From assembly GCA_023213315.1 (NCBI GenBank), contig JAKCPI010014221.1:1-64000 (forward strand): a stretch of DNA of 64,000 nucleotides. Reading direction: 5' to 3'. The stretch is from Euborellia annulipes. Its lineage: Eukaryota > Arthropoda > Insecta > Dermaptera > Anisolabididae. The notes below the pieces were generated by a model. That model was not told where the DNA came from. It did not search any database and was given only the letters and a program-made list of their open reading frames with translations. This document shows, in pieces, positions 10,503 through 21,279 of this stretch; the stretch's first letter is position 1, and every line of letters begins with the position of its first letter. A program made the translations under genes and the position numbers.

Positions 10503-11892
10503 CTCGAGTGCTTGTTGTATCCTCTCGAGTATATATTCAATATTAGCTTAAAACAACAAGTTTTTCCTGAACTATGGAAACAGGCGTTTGTTGTTCCTGT
10601 GCATAAGGGAGGATCTACAATTGAGGTTTCCAACTATAGACCTATCAGTATTCTCAACAACTTTGCGAAGATTTTTGAGGGTGTGATGTACGAGAGATTA
10701 AACTCTCATTTTAAAACAATAATTCACGAGAATCAGCATGGGTTCGTAACCGGCAGGTCAACCATCACAAACTTAAGTTGTTTTTCGTCTTTTGTTTCTG
10801 ATGCCTTGGGTGCGGGAGGACAGGTTGACGCGATCTATTTCGATCTGTCCAAAGCATTTGACTGTGTCAATCACTCTCTTTTCATTAATAAGCTGCTCGG
10901 ATACGGAGTGGACCAAAGAATATGTTCCTGGTTCGCAAACTACTTAAACGGCAGAAAAAATACAATAAGGGTAAATGGTTTCTGATAGCGGCTACTCGGT
11001 CAAAAGTGGGGTGCCGCAGGGTAGTATCCTGGGGCCTCTATGTTTTTTAATATATATAAATGACCTAAATGATACCATTAAATCGTCCAGAGCATTATTA
11101 TATGCAGATGACCTAAAAATTTACAAATTGGTGAAAGATGTACAGGATTGTATACATATACAGAATGACATAGTTTCAATCCAAAATTGGTGCTCCTTGA
11201 ATGGTTTATCGATAAATATTGAAAAAACCAAAATGGTCTCGTTCACCAGGAGAAAATCATCACTAACGTACCCTTACAAATTAAACGCCCTCTGCATCAC
11301 CAAGACCGACTCGATAAAAGATCTTGGGATATATTTTGATTGTAAACTTTCTTTCAAACATCATATTCAGATGACCAGCCTCACGTGCAGCAGATTACAG
11401 GGGCTGATTCAAAATGTCTCAAGAGATTTTTGCAGAAAAAATTGTGTCATCACTTTATTTAGAAGTCTGGTATTAAGTAGGATGATGTATGGCTCCGTGA
11501 TTTGGGCTGGTGAAAGAAACATAAACAATTTTGAAAAAATAATTAAAAAATTTGTGTGGCATGTCTATTGTAAATACCTGAGATTTTTTAAATTTTATAA
11601 TTTCCCTTTAATATGTAAATTAATTGGACTTCGACCACTTGAACAGCTAACAATAAAAAATGATATATTATTCCTACATAAAATTCTTAATAACACAATC
11701 GATTGTCCATCATTATTAGAACAGATTAAATTCAAATGTAATAGACAAAGTAGGAATAATGATTTATTCTATGTAAACAAGATAAATAATTCTAACCCCT
11801 TAACTAGAATTCAAGAAAATTTCAATAAATATAAATTTAATGAATTAATTGACATCAATTTGATTTCATATGAGCGTCTAAAATATATTTAA
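10503..11892 (+). pseudogene. Non-LTR (Jockey/CR1-like) reverse transcriptase, broken
   Basis: Seen in order: PVHKGGS and NYRPISILNNFAKIFE (RT 1-2), HGFVTGRST, YFDLSKAFDCVNH (RT A, catalytic D), then a frame shift at about 10975-10990, then SGVPQGSILGPLCF (RT B), LLYADDLKIY (YADD catalytic box), INIEKTKMVSF, IKDLGIYFD (RT D/E) and a C-terminal tail ending at 11892. The domain copies element RNA into DNA at a nicked target. The endonuclease and ORF1 are absent, so this is a 5'-truncated copy joined directly to Helitron sequence. Frames opening at 10392 are chimeric with the Helitron. The clade assignment rests on the VPQGSILGP and YADDLK context. Confidence 0.9.
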
Positions 11893-12106
11893 AATTTTAA
11901 TAAGTAGAAATATGTACACTTTTGTGACTTATTTGTAATATAAATCTGAATGTATGTGCTTATGTAAGTGCTTTCCAGGCCTGTCAACAAATTGGCTAAC
12001 GCTGTGATGGAGGTCTGGAAGCAGTTGATACAATGAATATGTATGTTTTCCTTGTATCTGTTAAGAGGAGAATAAATTATTTATTTATTATTTATTTATT
12101 TATAAT
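11893..12106 (+). repeat. 3' UTR and (TTTA)n tail of the non-LTR element
   Basis: About 180 bp of untranslated sequence ends in a TTTATTTATTATTTATTTA tail at about 12074-12101, the short tandem tail typical of several non-LTR clades. The hAT MITE target duplication begins at 12107. Confidence 0.7.
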
Positions 12107-12114
12107 AAAAATAC

Positions 12115-12332
12115 CATGGGCGTAGCCAGACATCTTGTTAGGGGGGGCCAACCTCTCGTTAGGGCGAGAGGGGGGTTTGCAATTAATATATACATAGATT
12201 ATTAATTATTTATTTAAATAAAAAAAAATTAAATTAATGTAGTGGATTGGGGCGTTAAAAAAATTCCCAATGGGAAAAATATATATTTGTTTCTTTTTTT
12301 TTTAATTTTTTTCAAAGATGGTTACGCCCATG
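12115..12332. mobile_element. hAT MITE (CATGGGCGTAGCCA ends)
   Basis: The terminal inverted repeats CATGGGCGTAGCCA and TGGTTACGCCCATG are flanked by the 8-bp direct repeat AAAAATAC (12107-12114 and 12333-12340). The 218-bp non-coding interior has a G-rich block near 12141-12175. An 8-bp target duplication is diagnostic for hAT. Confidence 0.85.
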
Positions 12333-12461
12333 AAAAATACCACATTTAATGAATTATATTATTTTAAGTTAAGAGAAGCAAATGATTTCAAATCAAATAA
12401 AAAAAATTAAAAAATTTTGTTGAGTGTTGTGTTTTTGTGTGTTTGTTGAAGTGTTGATTTT

Positions 12462-13165
12462 AGATGTAAAATTTATAAGTATGGAAAATATTTATTTGTA
12501 ATGAATTATTTTTATGGAGAACAAGAAAAGTGGTTCAGAAGATTCAATCAAAAATGAGAATATATTTAGTCAAAATAATTGATTTTTGTTTAAAAAATCG
12601 TTGGAGAAATTTTGAGAAAATAGAAAAAAATGAAAAGTATCAGTAAGTTATTTTTGGGTTTTGTTAAGTTTTGGGGTGTTATAATATAAATTTATCCTAT
12701 TTTTGTTAAATTGAACACAAACAACAAAAAGATTAAATTTTTGGATTGGCTCAAAATGAGATCATAAAATCTGAATGATTTGAATGAATTTATATATATT
12801 ATATAATAGAAGAAAAAAAAGGGATAAAAAATTAACACTGTTGTAACAGATGATACTAATTATTATTATATATATAGATATTATGCCACTGCAAAAGTTA
12901 TTATTATCCAAAAGCTCTCTCACGTATTTGTTATTGTTATTTTTTTTCAAAAACTGTCTATATTCACCTTCATTTGATTAAGACAACATAAATATTCTCT
13001 TTTGATTAAAAATTTTACTTCTTGAATTCTAATGCGTTACCGGGAATTAAATAAATGTCGACACAAAAAAATATGTTGTGACAAGCACAGGACACTACTT
13101 TCAATTACCGAATGTAAGAGGAAGTTGTGTGACGTGCGGCCATTCACACCAGAATTTTTTTATGC
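12462..13165. repeat. Two decayed HER fragments, facing
   Basis: 12462-12700 is a minus-strand relic (ATGTAAAATTTATAAG, AGTGGTTCAGAAGATTCAA). 12990-13165 is a plus-strand 3' end with a weakened hairpin (ATGTTGTGACAAG ... CATTCACACCAGAAT). About 290 bp of AT-rich DNA separates them. They are far more diverged than other copies, so HER has an old layer. Confidence 0.65.
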
Positions 13166-13189
13166 ATTTCAAAGATTATCTAAAAATAA

Positions 13190-14375
13190 CACTAGTCGAC
13201 AAAAATGAACTTTTTTTTCTTTCACAAGAATGAAGATATGAAATTCTAGAAGTATTTTTCATGCTGAATTCAAATATCAATTCAGTTTTTCCCCATCAGG
13301 CACAGTTTTAGAGATATAGAGCAAAATAGATTTTAGTCGAAAATGGGCTCTAAAACGGCTTTTATTTAAAATGTTCAAATTATTTTTAAAGCGACACCCC
13401 GTAAAATGATGCAGATAGTTAGAATACATATAAATTTTAAGTTTCATCCCAATCGGAGGTCATTTAGACGTGCTGCAAACGGCTTAAAGTTTAAAAAAAT
13501 CAAAATTTTCAAGATTTTTTTTGCTTTGGTCACCCCTAATACAATTTTAGAGATCCCTGAATGAAAAAAACATATATGTACGATATTCTATAGTTCTTTG
13601 GCTTTCTAAAAAGCATTCATTCGTAAAAATCTGTTAATTATTAACGAAATTATTAATAAAAAGGTGAGCAAAGAAAAAACACAAGTACATTCACTGGACA
13701 AAAAAAATGCACCTCTTGTTCTTTTAGAAGTATAAAGAAAGATATGAGATTCAAAAAATATTTTTTTTTAATAATATATAATAAAGTTAGGGCCCGTGAC
13801 CCGATGCTCAGAGAGGATACATTAGCTTCTCGTGGATAGGGTTCGCTTTTTAATTCAATTGAAGTCCATTTTTTTCGACCAGTGAGTGTACTTGTGTTTT
13901 TTCTTTGCTGACGTTTTTGTTAATAATTTCGTTAATAATTAACAGATTTTTACGAATGAATGCTTTTTAGAAAGCCAAAGAACTATAGAATATCGTACAT
14001 ATATGTTTTTTTCATTCAGGGATATCTAAAATTGTATTAGGGGTGACCAAAGCAAAAAAAATCTTGAAAATTTTGATTTTTTTAAACTTTAAGCCGTTTG
14101 CAGCACGTCTAAATGACCTCCGATTGGGATGAAACTTAAAATTTATATGTATTCTAACTATCTGCATCATTTTACGGGGTGTCGCTTTAAAAATAATTTG
14201 AACATTTTAAATAAAAGCCGTTTTAGAGCCCATTTTCGACTAAAATCTATTTTGCTCTATATCTCTAAAACTGTGCCTGATGGAAAAATTCTAACTACAT
14301 ATCTGAATTCAGAATGAAAAAATGCACTAGGTTCACTAATCAGATTTCTTGTGAAAAAAACCTTGTCGACTAGTG
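13190..14375. mobile_element. PAL element copy 1, intact palindrome
   Basis: The ends CACTAGTCGACAA and TTGTCGACTAGTG are flanked by TAA (13187-13189 and 14376-14378). The arms run about 500 bp each as inverted copies. The centre (about 13698-13887) has its own small inverted ends (CACTGGAC / GACCAGTG). TTA/TAA target duplications fit the PIF/Harbinger type. No transposase is encoded. Confidence 0.8.
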
Positions 14376-14875
14376 TAATAGAAAAGACCGAAATGAATTT
14401 CAGAGACAATTTTTTTATTTTTTGGTTGAAATGAAATAAACTACTAACTTCTTTTTGGTAAATTATATTCGATAATATATTTTGCTTACGAAAATAAAAA
14501 AAAACTTTTATACAATCACTTAAAACTTTCTATCAAAAACATGTATGTAATTAAAAGAGAAGTTTATTTTTTTACATCAACTTCAAATAGAGTTTATTTT
14601 AAATTTATATGTATTTCTACTAAATACATAGATGTATCTAGCTCTATCTGTTGTTTACCGGACGAACCTCACATTTCTTTCATTCAAATACATCGTATTT
14701 GACCGGAAAAATACTGTTATCAAGGGAATGCCATACCTGTCTCTACTCAAATGCTTCGATTTAGTTGTCTCAAATACTGCGTTTTTGAACCAATTGAAAT
14801 TTTGTTAACTCAAGTGATGATTGACCAAATACGTGGCGTATTTGGGAAAAAAACTTCATTTTTATCAGTGTAGTT

Positions 14876-15261
14876 TCTGAATATATAAAAAAAAAATTAT
14901 AGGTTATATATGAAAAAATATTGGCCCATCTCCCCTCTAGAGCGCCCCTTAATGGTCCGATGTTTACAAAAGGGTTTCCAGTTCTTGACCTTTACCTTTA
15001 GTTTATGTGTGCAAAATTTCAAAACAATTGGATGAATAGTTTTTGAGTTTTCGTTGATGAAAAAAATTACCACAGACATACAGACACACACGCACACACA
15101 TAAATACACGTGTTAAGATCCCCGATGTCTAAAAAAAAAGTGGGCCCCGCAAAATGGCCTGTGTTCAATTTAAAGCAAAAAGAAAAATAGCTACGAGGTT
15201 GAAGCTTTTTATTTACCTGAGCCGTAACCAGTAGCGTAGGGGGAAAATTTCAAGATAGGTA
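14876..15261. other. Spacer with HER relic
   Basis: About 15060-15225 keeps traces of HER: an (AC)n block at 15070-15102, AAAGTGGGCCCCGCAAA and AGCTACGAGGTTGAA. Nothing else is recognised. Confidence 0.4.
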
Positions 15262-15608
15262 CTCTCTAAAAACGAATTAGTAAAAAACTACTAATTCATA
15301 GTGAATAGTCACTTTTTTAAGATGTGCAAAGTAGACCACCCGTGAATAGTGGATATCCACTTTTTCAATTAGTAAAAATTATTACTTTTTAATTAGTGAA
15401 TTTTTCACTAATGAAAAATGAATTTTTCACTAATTGAAAAAGTGAATTTTTAAAAAAATAATGACCAAAAAAAGAAACGTTTAAGATACGTGCGATCAGA
15501 CCGAGGCCTAACTTGTGTTCTAGCCGAATCCGAATTGAGGGGGGTTACCCACTAAAACTTGACTTACTCTTACTTTTCTGTTATTTGGTATATAAGTATG
15601 TCGCTGGT

Positions 15609-16112
15609 CAAGGGCGTACCCAGGATCAAATCTAGAGGGGGGCAGAACATGGTCTTCCAGATTGTGACAAGTTTTTTTTTTTATTATATAGAGGAGGGGC
15701 GTATATAGGGGGGGGCGAGGCCCCCCCCCCGAAATTTCCCAAACACATATACATATATAGGGATATACAGACATCAGCGCAACAAATTTTTCCGCAGGAT
15801 GGAAAACTTTGGTTCCGCAAAAGAAAAAGTGTTCCGCAAAAAATTTCGTGTTAAAAAAAATTTAGTTTCTTAAAAAAAAAAATTTCCGCAGAAAAATTTT
15901 TGAGTTCGGGCCCCCCCCCCCGAAAAAAATTTCTATATACGCCCCTGATATAGAGGAGAAAAGCCTTCGAATTAAAGGCATAAAAACCCTCGATGTCGCC
16001 ATCGCCCTACCTAATTTTGTTTCGTTTCATCACTTTAAAGCATTTAATTTTTTTTTCTTGCTTCTAGAGGGGGGCAGCTGCCCCCTCTGCCCCCTCGCTG
16101 GGTACGCCCATG
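15609..16112. mobile_element. hAT MITE (CAAGGGCGTACCCAG ends)
   Basis: The ends CAAGGGCGTACCCAG and CTGGGTACGCCCATG are flanked by TCGCTGGT (15601-15608 and 16113-16120), an 8-bp duplication. The 504-bp total includes a nested hAT at 15694-15948. It is non-coding and belongs to the same terminus family as 12115-12332. Confidence 0.85.
15694..15948. mobile_element. hAT MITE nested in another hAT MITE
   Basis: The ends (C/G)AGGGGCGTATATAG and CTATATACGCCCCTG are flanked by ATATAGAG (15686-15693 and 15949-15956). The 255 bp hold C- and G-homopolymer blocks. It interrupts the element at 15609-16112, so it is younger. Confidence 0.8.
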
Positions 16113-16500
16113 TCGCTGGTGTTAAATATGTTATTTACTTGAATGATACTATATTCCTTCCCAGCAATTTATTTCTAAATACCCAGCTAGCAGAACCTCG
16201 TCAAAATGACGTCCGAAATTGGTCATAACTGGTCAAAAGACGTCAAATGACTAATTAAAACCTAAAAGAAAACGTCTTTTTTGTAACGTCTTTAAAACGT
16301 GCAAAATATCACATTATAATGACGTACCGATCACGATCGTGATCGTGTGATCGTGTCGACACTTATTATTACTTTCTCTTACCTCCATATATTTATTTTA
16401 ATACGCATGCGCACACATTTCGCGCATGCATTTCGCGCATGCGCGACTGTTGGCACACACAAAGGACCATACCAGTTCAGTTATTACCAGTCTATTATCG

Positions 16501-16938
16501 ATGGTGGCAGTTAATGAAGCCATGTCTTTTATTGCTGTTGAATTTATAACTAATGATGATCCTGTAATGGCTATAGTCCATCATTCTTGGCTATTAGCAG
16601 ATCAAACTAAAGTTTGGTGGCCTCCCTACAAAATAGGTTGCAGAATAAATAAAGCTTTAATAAAATCCGAAATACTAGATGAAGAGAAGTGGAAATTGTG
16701 TTCATTCAAACGAATACTTTTTAAACATGGTATGTTCTTAAATTTTTCCTAGTTTGCTTTTGAAGATATGAATGCTATACAAAATTAATTTTTAATTACA
16801 AATACCCGTTTTTTTTTTTTTTTTACTAATAAAATTTATATTTTTTTAGATAATTTAGATAGAGCAAACAAAAAGCTGCAAAAAATAGAAAATAATAATG
16901 ATACTGAAGCACCATCTTCTTTGGAAATTCAAAAATGA
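16501..16938 (+). CDS. Two-exon 105-aa protein in a transposon, DUF4806-gene N-terminal-like
   Basis: Exon 1 is 16501-16729, intron GTATGTTC...TTTTTTTAG, exon 2 is 16850-16938, giving 105 codons plus TGA with the codon split after its first base. The product starts MVAVNEAMSFIAVEF and contains VEFITNDD, VHHSWLLAD, WWPPYK and, after the join, LDRANKKLQKIE. From memory, the order of VEF, a Ser-Trp-Leu, a WPP.K and a D.A.KK tail occurs at the N-terminus of insect and hydra genes that carry DUF4806 and often sit in transposons. Here the protein ends after that region. Alternative upstream ATGs exist in the GCATGC-rich leader from 16426. It may be an accessory DNA-binding protein of the element. 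Function is not known. Confidence 0.55.
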
Positions 16939-17082
16939 AAAAGAAAGCCTAATAAACAATATCATATACAGTATATGTATTTAATTGCTAAAATAATGTG
17001 TTTTATAATTATATTTTTAATACAATTTAATTTTATATGTGAGTTTGTTTCTCATTTTTTTTATCCATCAGGTTATGAAAAG

Positions 17083-17294
17083 GTCAAAAAACAGTCACGG
17101 ATTCACGTTTTTTTGACGTTTCAAAATGTCGTCATCGGCTGTGACATTAGTCCGTGATTTTTAAGTCATTTTGTCGTCAAAAAAATGGTCAAAAAAAAGT
17201 CACGGAATCACGTTTTTTTGATGTTTTAAAATGTCGTCATCGGTCTGTGACATTAGTCCGTGATTTTTAGGTCATTTTGTCGTCAAACATAACG
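17083..17294. repeat. Two tandem 106-bp units
   Basis: GTCACGGA(T)TCACGTTTTTTTGA ... GTCATTTTGTCGTCAAA is repeated twice inside the right part of the CCCAG transposon. Each unit contains GTGACATTAGTCCGTGATTT. These are likely subterminal repeats. Confidence 0.75.
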
Positions 17295-17463
17295 TCATTT
17301 TTGGTCAGTCTATGACCAGTTTCCGACGTCATTTTGACGGGTCTCTGCTAGCTGGGTAAACTTAATAAAACTAATTATCGCTATATCAAGAAATATATTT
17401 ACTAAATTGTAAGTAAAAATATTTCTTAATTGACTATTTAAAAAATAATATTTTATTAATTTA

Positions 17464-18156
17464 AAAAAATCTGGTGTGACTGGCGCACAGCACACAACTT
17501 TCTCTTACCTTCGGTAATCGAAATTTGTGTACTGTGCTTGTCACACCAGATTTTTTGTGTCGACATGTATTTAGTTCCCGGCAGTAGGGAATATTTGAAT
17601 TCAGATGTAAAATTTATAAGTATGGGAAAATATTTATATTTTGTTACCATGGCAACCATTTCTCCTATCTTTTCTATGGAGTACAAGAGTAAAGTGGTTT
17701 TCAGAAGATTTCAATTGCAAAATGAGAATATACATTTTAAAGAGCATCTAAAAAATAATTGATTTTTGAATTTTAAAAAAATCGTTGGAGCAAATTTTGA
17801 GAAAATCGAAAAAAACTGAAAAAGTACATCAGTAAAGTACTAGTACTCTTTGGCCGATTTTGATTAAAAGCTTATTTTTCCGGTCCCGGGAGATCTTTAA
17901 CTTAAATATAAAATTTCAACCTCGTAGCTCAATTCCTTCATGCTTAAAATTGAACACAGACACACACACACACAGACACACACAGACACACACACACCCA
18001 CACCCACAGACAGACCATGTCGCGAAAACCACTTTTTTGGATTCAGGGGACCTCAAAACGTGAAGATCCATCAAAATCTCGACATCGAATTTTTGACATG
18101 AATCCAATACTTTCTCTCTATATATATATTACATATATACATAGGTAAGAGAAAGT
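17464..18156 (-). repeat. HER copy, full length
   Basis: A complete minus-strand copy: 3' hairpin at 17464-17557, X-box at 17643-17656, AGTACTAGTACT near 17836, a (CA)n/(CAGA)n block at about 17955-18013, and a 5' hairpin ending GGTAAGAGAAAGT. Confidence 0.9.
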
Positions 18157-18260
18157 AAAAATTTGGAACCTATTTGTTTTGGCTTAGCATATATTTCCTG
18201 CAATTTTTAAGAAAAAATACAAGTTTTCTCAATATTATTATTTATTTGTATTATTATTAT

Positions 18261-19306
18261 CACTGTAAAAAAAAATTTTAATTTTAGTATGTTTTAGTAT
18301 AGTAAATTTACAAATTTTCCTTGTAAATGATAACTACCATACATTTGTATACTAAATTTACAAATCTATGCATTCAAAAAATTTTTACAACCAAAAAACA
18401 TTTTAAAATTACAATTCTCTTGAAAAATTAGAGTAAATATTGTAATTTTACCATACGATTTCTAATTTTACAATACAACGGCATTGTAATTTTAGAAAAG
18501 AGTTTGTAATTTTACAAAAAGGTTTCTAATTTTACATTACAAGGGTATTGTAATTTTCCTTTTAAGTCTGTCTGAGACGGCCAACATGGTCGACTTTGTT
18601 TCGACTGCTTTTTAGCTTTCTTAATAAAGACATTTTTGGCACTATAAGGATTTATTTATGTTATAATAATACAAAAAATAATAATATTATGATAACTTTA
18701 AGTTTATTTTTTATTTTATTATTTAGTAAAAATAGTTGACAATGAGGTCATACATGAATGCCAAATAGCAGAGATAGATCATTAGTTAACAGGTGATTCG
18801 ATGGTCAAATGGACTAGGCAGCAAGACTTCTAGAAAAAAGGTCAGTGTTCAAATCCTGGAGGAATTTTTCATTAAATAAAAATATTTATTTCACTCCATT
18901 CAGGTAGAGACGTCTCCTAAAGGTCAATAACCTATGGGTCCAGTCGTAAATTTTTTTTTCTTTTTTCTAAATATTAGTAAAATTACAAACATTTGGATTG
19001 TAAAATTGCTAAATATTTGTAAAATTACCAGACATTTGAACTCGAAAATTGCTAAATATTAGTAAAATTACCACACATTTGTAAACGATTTTTGCAAAGA
19101 GTTTTGTAAAAATATAATTCAACTGTATAGTAAATTTAGTATCTATTGGTCTTGAAAATTTGCTTACAACAAAAAAATTGTAAAATCATCGAAATTTTTT
19201 TTACAGTATACTTAAATAAAGCCTTATATTGCCAAAAATGTCTTTATTAAGGAACCGATCAAACAGCTGGTCGGCCATCTTGACTTCTCAGACAGCCCGA
19301 ATTGGA
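18261..19306. mobile_element. Interlocked TIR sequences (ACTGTAAAAAAAA and GTCTGAGA ends)
   Basis: ACTGTAAAAAAAAATTT at 18262 is inverted at about 19192-19208. A second inverted pair, about 90 bp and roughly 70% similar, lies at 18568-18655 and 19212-19306 (CTTTATTAAG, TCGGCCATCTTG). The pairs overlap rather than nest, which suggests two insertions or an inversion. There are GTAAAATTAC-type short repeats throughout and no gene. Confidence 0.4.
18797..18866 (+). repeat. tRNA-Arg-like pseudogene or SINE head
   Basis: GGTCAAATGGACTAGGC (box A region), GACTTCTAGA in the anticodon position as in tRNA-Arg(TCT), and GTGTTCAAATCCTGGAGG (box B). The acceptor stem is not complementary, so a working tRNA is unlikely. 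Confidence 0.4.
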
Positions 19307-19464
19307 TGAACTACTTTTTGAATTAGTAAAAAATAACTAAACTAAAAGTAACCAATAAACTTACTAAATATTTAGTAGATTCTACTCAAAATGACTAAAT
19401 TTGATGTAATTTTCTTACCTACTGTTTGAATAAGTAAAAATTCTACTAATTCGTTTTAAGAGAG

Positions 19465-19965
19465 CAAGAGATGAAAAAGTTAATTACAGATTCCTTCTCT
19501 TTAAATATATCCTTGTATATTTAAGTAAACTAGGTCATGTTCTTCTACAAATTTCATTTATAATCCCTAGGATAGGAGAGATATATGATGATAATGATAA
19601 TGATGATGATCGAATCATGGGACCCAGAGAGAGAGAGAGAGAGAGAGTCATCACTCTCTCTTGTTTTCTAACGAGACATAATGTTCTAGGAACATCAGAC
19701 AAGCTACGTACAGCACCTTTAACCTAAATGACTCTCCAAGCTTAATCTCAACCATATGTATTCTTTTTCTCTCCTTTGTTATTAAAGGTGTAAAAAAATA
19801 TATATTATTTACAGTAATAAAACGCAGGATAATAAGTTTTACATTCTATTTGGTGTAGTTAAGGTGCGCGTCTCGGGGTGCTAATTTTGGGAGGGTCCAG
19901 CGGCCACAATCAGCGGCGTAACCAGCCTTTGAGGGCGGGGGGGGGGGGGCGAAGCTTAACTAGAC
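19465..19965. other. Unassigned sequence with (GA)n microsatellite
   Basis: (GA)n occurs at about 19626-19647, a TGATGATAA-rich tract at about 19586-19610 and a G-run at about 19939-19949. GCGGCGTAACCAGCC near 19913 resembles a hAT MITE end. No gene. Confidence 0.4.
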
Positions 19966-20080
19966 TTCACTCTGAAATTAGATGCGTATTCATTTTTCTT
20001 TCTCTTACCCTATATATGAAATATATATAGAGAGAAAGTATTGTTTTTATTAGAAACTTTAAATTAATTAACGTGTTCAC

Positions 20081-20245
20081 CTCAACGTTATCTTCTTCAG
20101 AAATATCAGCGTTTATAGTGCCATTTAGCACAAGACCTTTTTGTCCATCATCATCCACTATAAATTCCATATGATTTATGTCCCAAACAAGAAGATCATT
20201 TTATACGACAGAGTATCTGTTTAACTCTATATCATATAGCCTCTC
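20081..20245 (-). pseudogene. Duplicated exon of the DUF1091-like gene
   Basis: The 165-nt exon, acceptor (TTTCAG) and donor (GTGAAC) are the same as at 27648-27812, and the visible translation (MEFIVDDDGQKG...) is identical. The following exon is present only as its first bases, because the duplication breaks at 19966. It is an isolated exon and cannot make the whole protein from this copy. Confidence 0.75.
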
Positions 20246-20297
20246 CTGAAATATAAAATACTTGTATTTTGATAGAATAGAAAAAAGTAAAATATTA

Positions 20298-20523
20298 CAC
20301 TAGTCGACAAAAATGAACTTTTTTTCTTTCACAAGAATGAAGATATGAAATTCTAGAAGTATTTTTCATGCTGAATTCAAATATCAATTCAGTTTTTCCC
20401 CATCAGGCACAGTTTTAGAGATATAGAGCAAAATAGATTTTAGTCGAAAATGGGCTCTAAAAAGGCTTTTATTTAAAATGTTCAAATTATTTTTAACGCG
20501 ACACCCCGTCAAATTATGCAGAT

Positions 20524-20560
<37 letters not shown>

Positions 20561-21130
20561 TTCACACTTTTTTTCTCATTCACACTCACACTCACACACA
20601 CATTCACACTGTCTTTTCGGCAGCTCCGGCCATATAAGACATTTTACGATAACCGTTATTTATGAATTTATATATATTAGGGTCCAGGCATTTTTATTTA
20701 AGCCATCTGATGCAGATAGTTAGAATAGATATAAATTTTAAGTTTCATCCCAATCGGAGGTCATTTAGACGTGCCGCAAACGGCTTAAAGTTTTAAAAAA
20801 TCGAAATTTTCAAGATTTTTTTTGCTTTGGTCACCCCTAATACAATTTTAGAGATCCCTGAATGAAAAAAACATATATGTACGATATTCTATAGTTCTTT
20901 GGCTTTCTAAAAAGCATTCATTCGTAAAAATCTGTTAATTATTAACGAAATTATTAATAAAAACGTGAGCAAAAAAAAAAACCCAAGTACATTCACTGGA
21001 CAAAAAAAAATGGACCTCTTGTTCTTTAAGAAGTATAAAGAAAGATATGAGATTCAAAAAATATTTTTTTTAAATAATATATAATAAAGTTAGGGCCCGT
21101 GACCCGATGCTCAGAGAGGATACATTAGCT
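20298..21130. mobile_element. PAL element copy 2, left arm and centre only
   Basis: Starts CACTAGTCGACAA after TTA (20295-20297). The arm is interrupted by a SINE. The right arm is missing beyond 21130. Confidence 0.8.
20528..20709 (-). mobile_element. SINE, 5'-truncated, inside PAL
   Basis: The poly-T tail, CATTCACAC, CAGTCTTTTCGGCA and AAGCCATCTG parts of the SINE are flanked by ATGCAGATAGTT (20516-20527 and 20710-20721). The tRNA head is missing, the expected 5' truncation. The empty site is visible in PAL copies 1 and 3. Confidence 0.9.
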
Positions 21131-21279
21131 AAATTTTAGAGCCATGTTAATGGCTCAAAAGTTCTACGTTAAACGAAGCTGTAGGTTCTTCCATCCTACG
21201 ATTCAAGCTATAAATTCGCTGGAAAATAAATATCTAAGTTCTTCTTTTTGGAATAACTCCCAAATACCTACCTCCCACA

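Larger units (their letters stand above)
9036..14873. mobile_element. Candidate 5.8-kb TIR element
   Basis: CTACACTGATAAAAA at 9036-9050 and its reverse complement at 14859-14873. Matching subterminal words (CAAATAC..CGTATTT) occur on each side (about 9080-9185 and 14685-14850). The interior is a patchwork: Helitron fragment, RT, hAT MITE, HER relics and PAL1. No own transposase is seen. The two ends could instead belong to two separate decayed insertions, because no clear target duplication was found. Confidence 0.4.
16182..17356. mobile_element. TIR transposon with CCCAGCTAGCAG ends carrying a spliced gene
   Basis: CCCAGCTAGCAGA at 16182 and its inverse ending at 17356, each bordered by TA. 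The inverted homology continues through GTCAAAATGACGTC and GGTCATAACTGGTC-like words. A two-exon gene (16501-16938) and two 106-bp tandem units (17083-17294) lie inside. A 56-bp palindrome at 61900-61955 has related ends. The superfamily is not identified. Confidence 0.7.
15262..19464. mobile_element. Candidate 4.2-kb TIR element
   Basis: CTCTCTAAAAACGAATTAGT at 15262-15281 returns inverted at 19441-19464 with one extra T. Subterminal ATTAGTAAAA words repeat near both ends. Everything recognised inside belongs to later insertions. No transposase or target duplication is seen, so the pairing of the two ends is an inference. Confidence 0.4.
19966..21130. repeat. Duplicated segment, partner of 27533-28500
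   Basis: From TTCACTCTGAAATTAG onward it matches 27533-28500 almost base for base, including the exon a copy and the start of a PAL element. It differs by a SINE insertion (20528-20709). It ends abruptly at 21130 within the PAL centre. Confidence 0.9.

Noticed and set aside
18797..18866. Functional tRNA-Arg gene
   Set aside because: Box A and B and the anticodon region are similar, but the acceptor stem does not pair.
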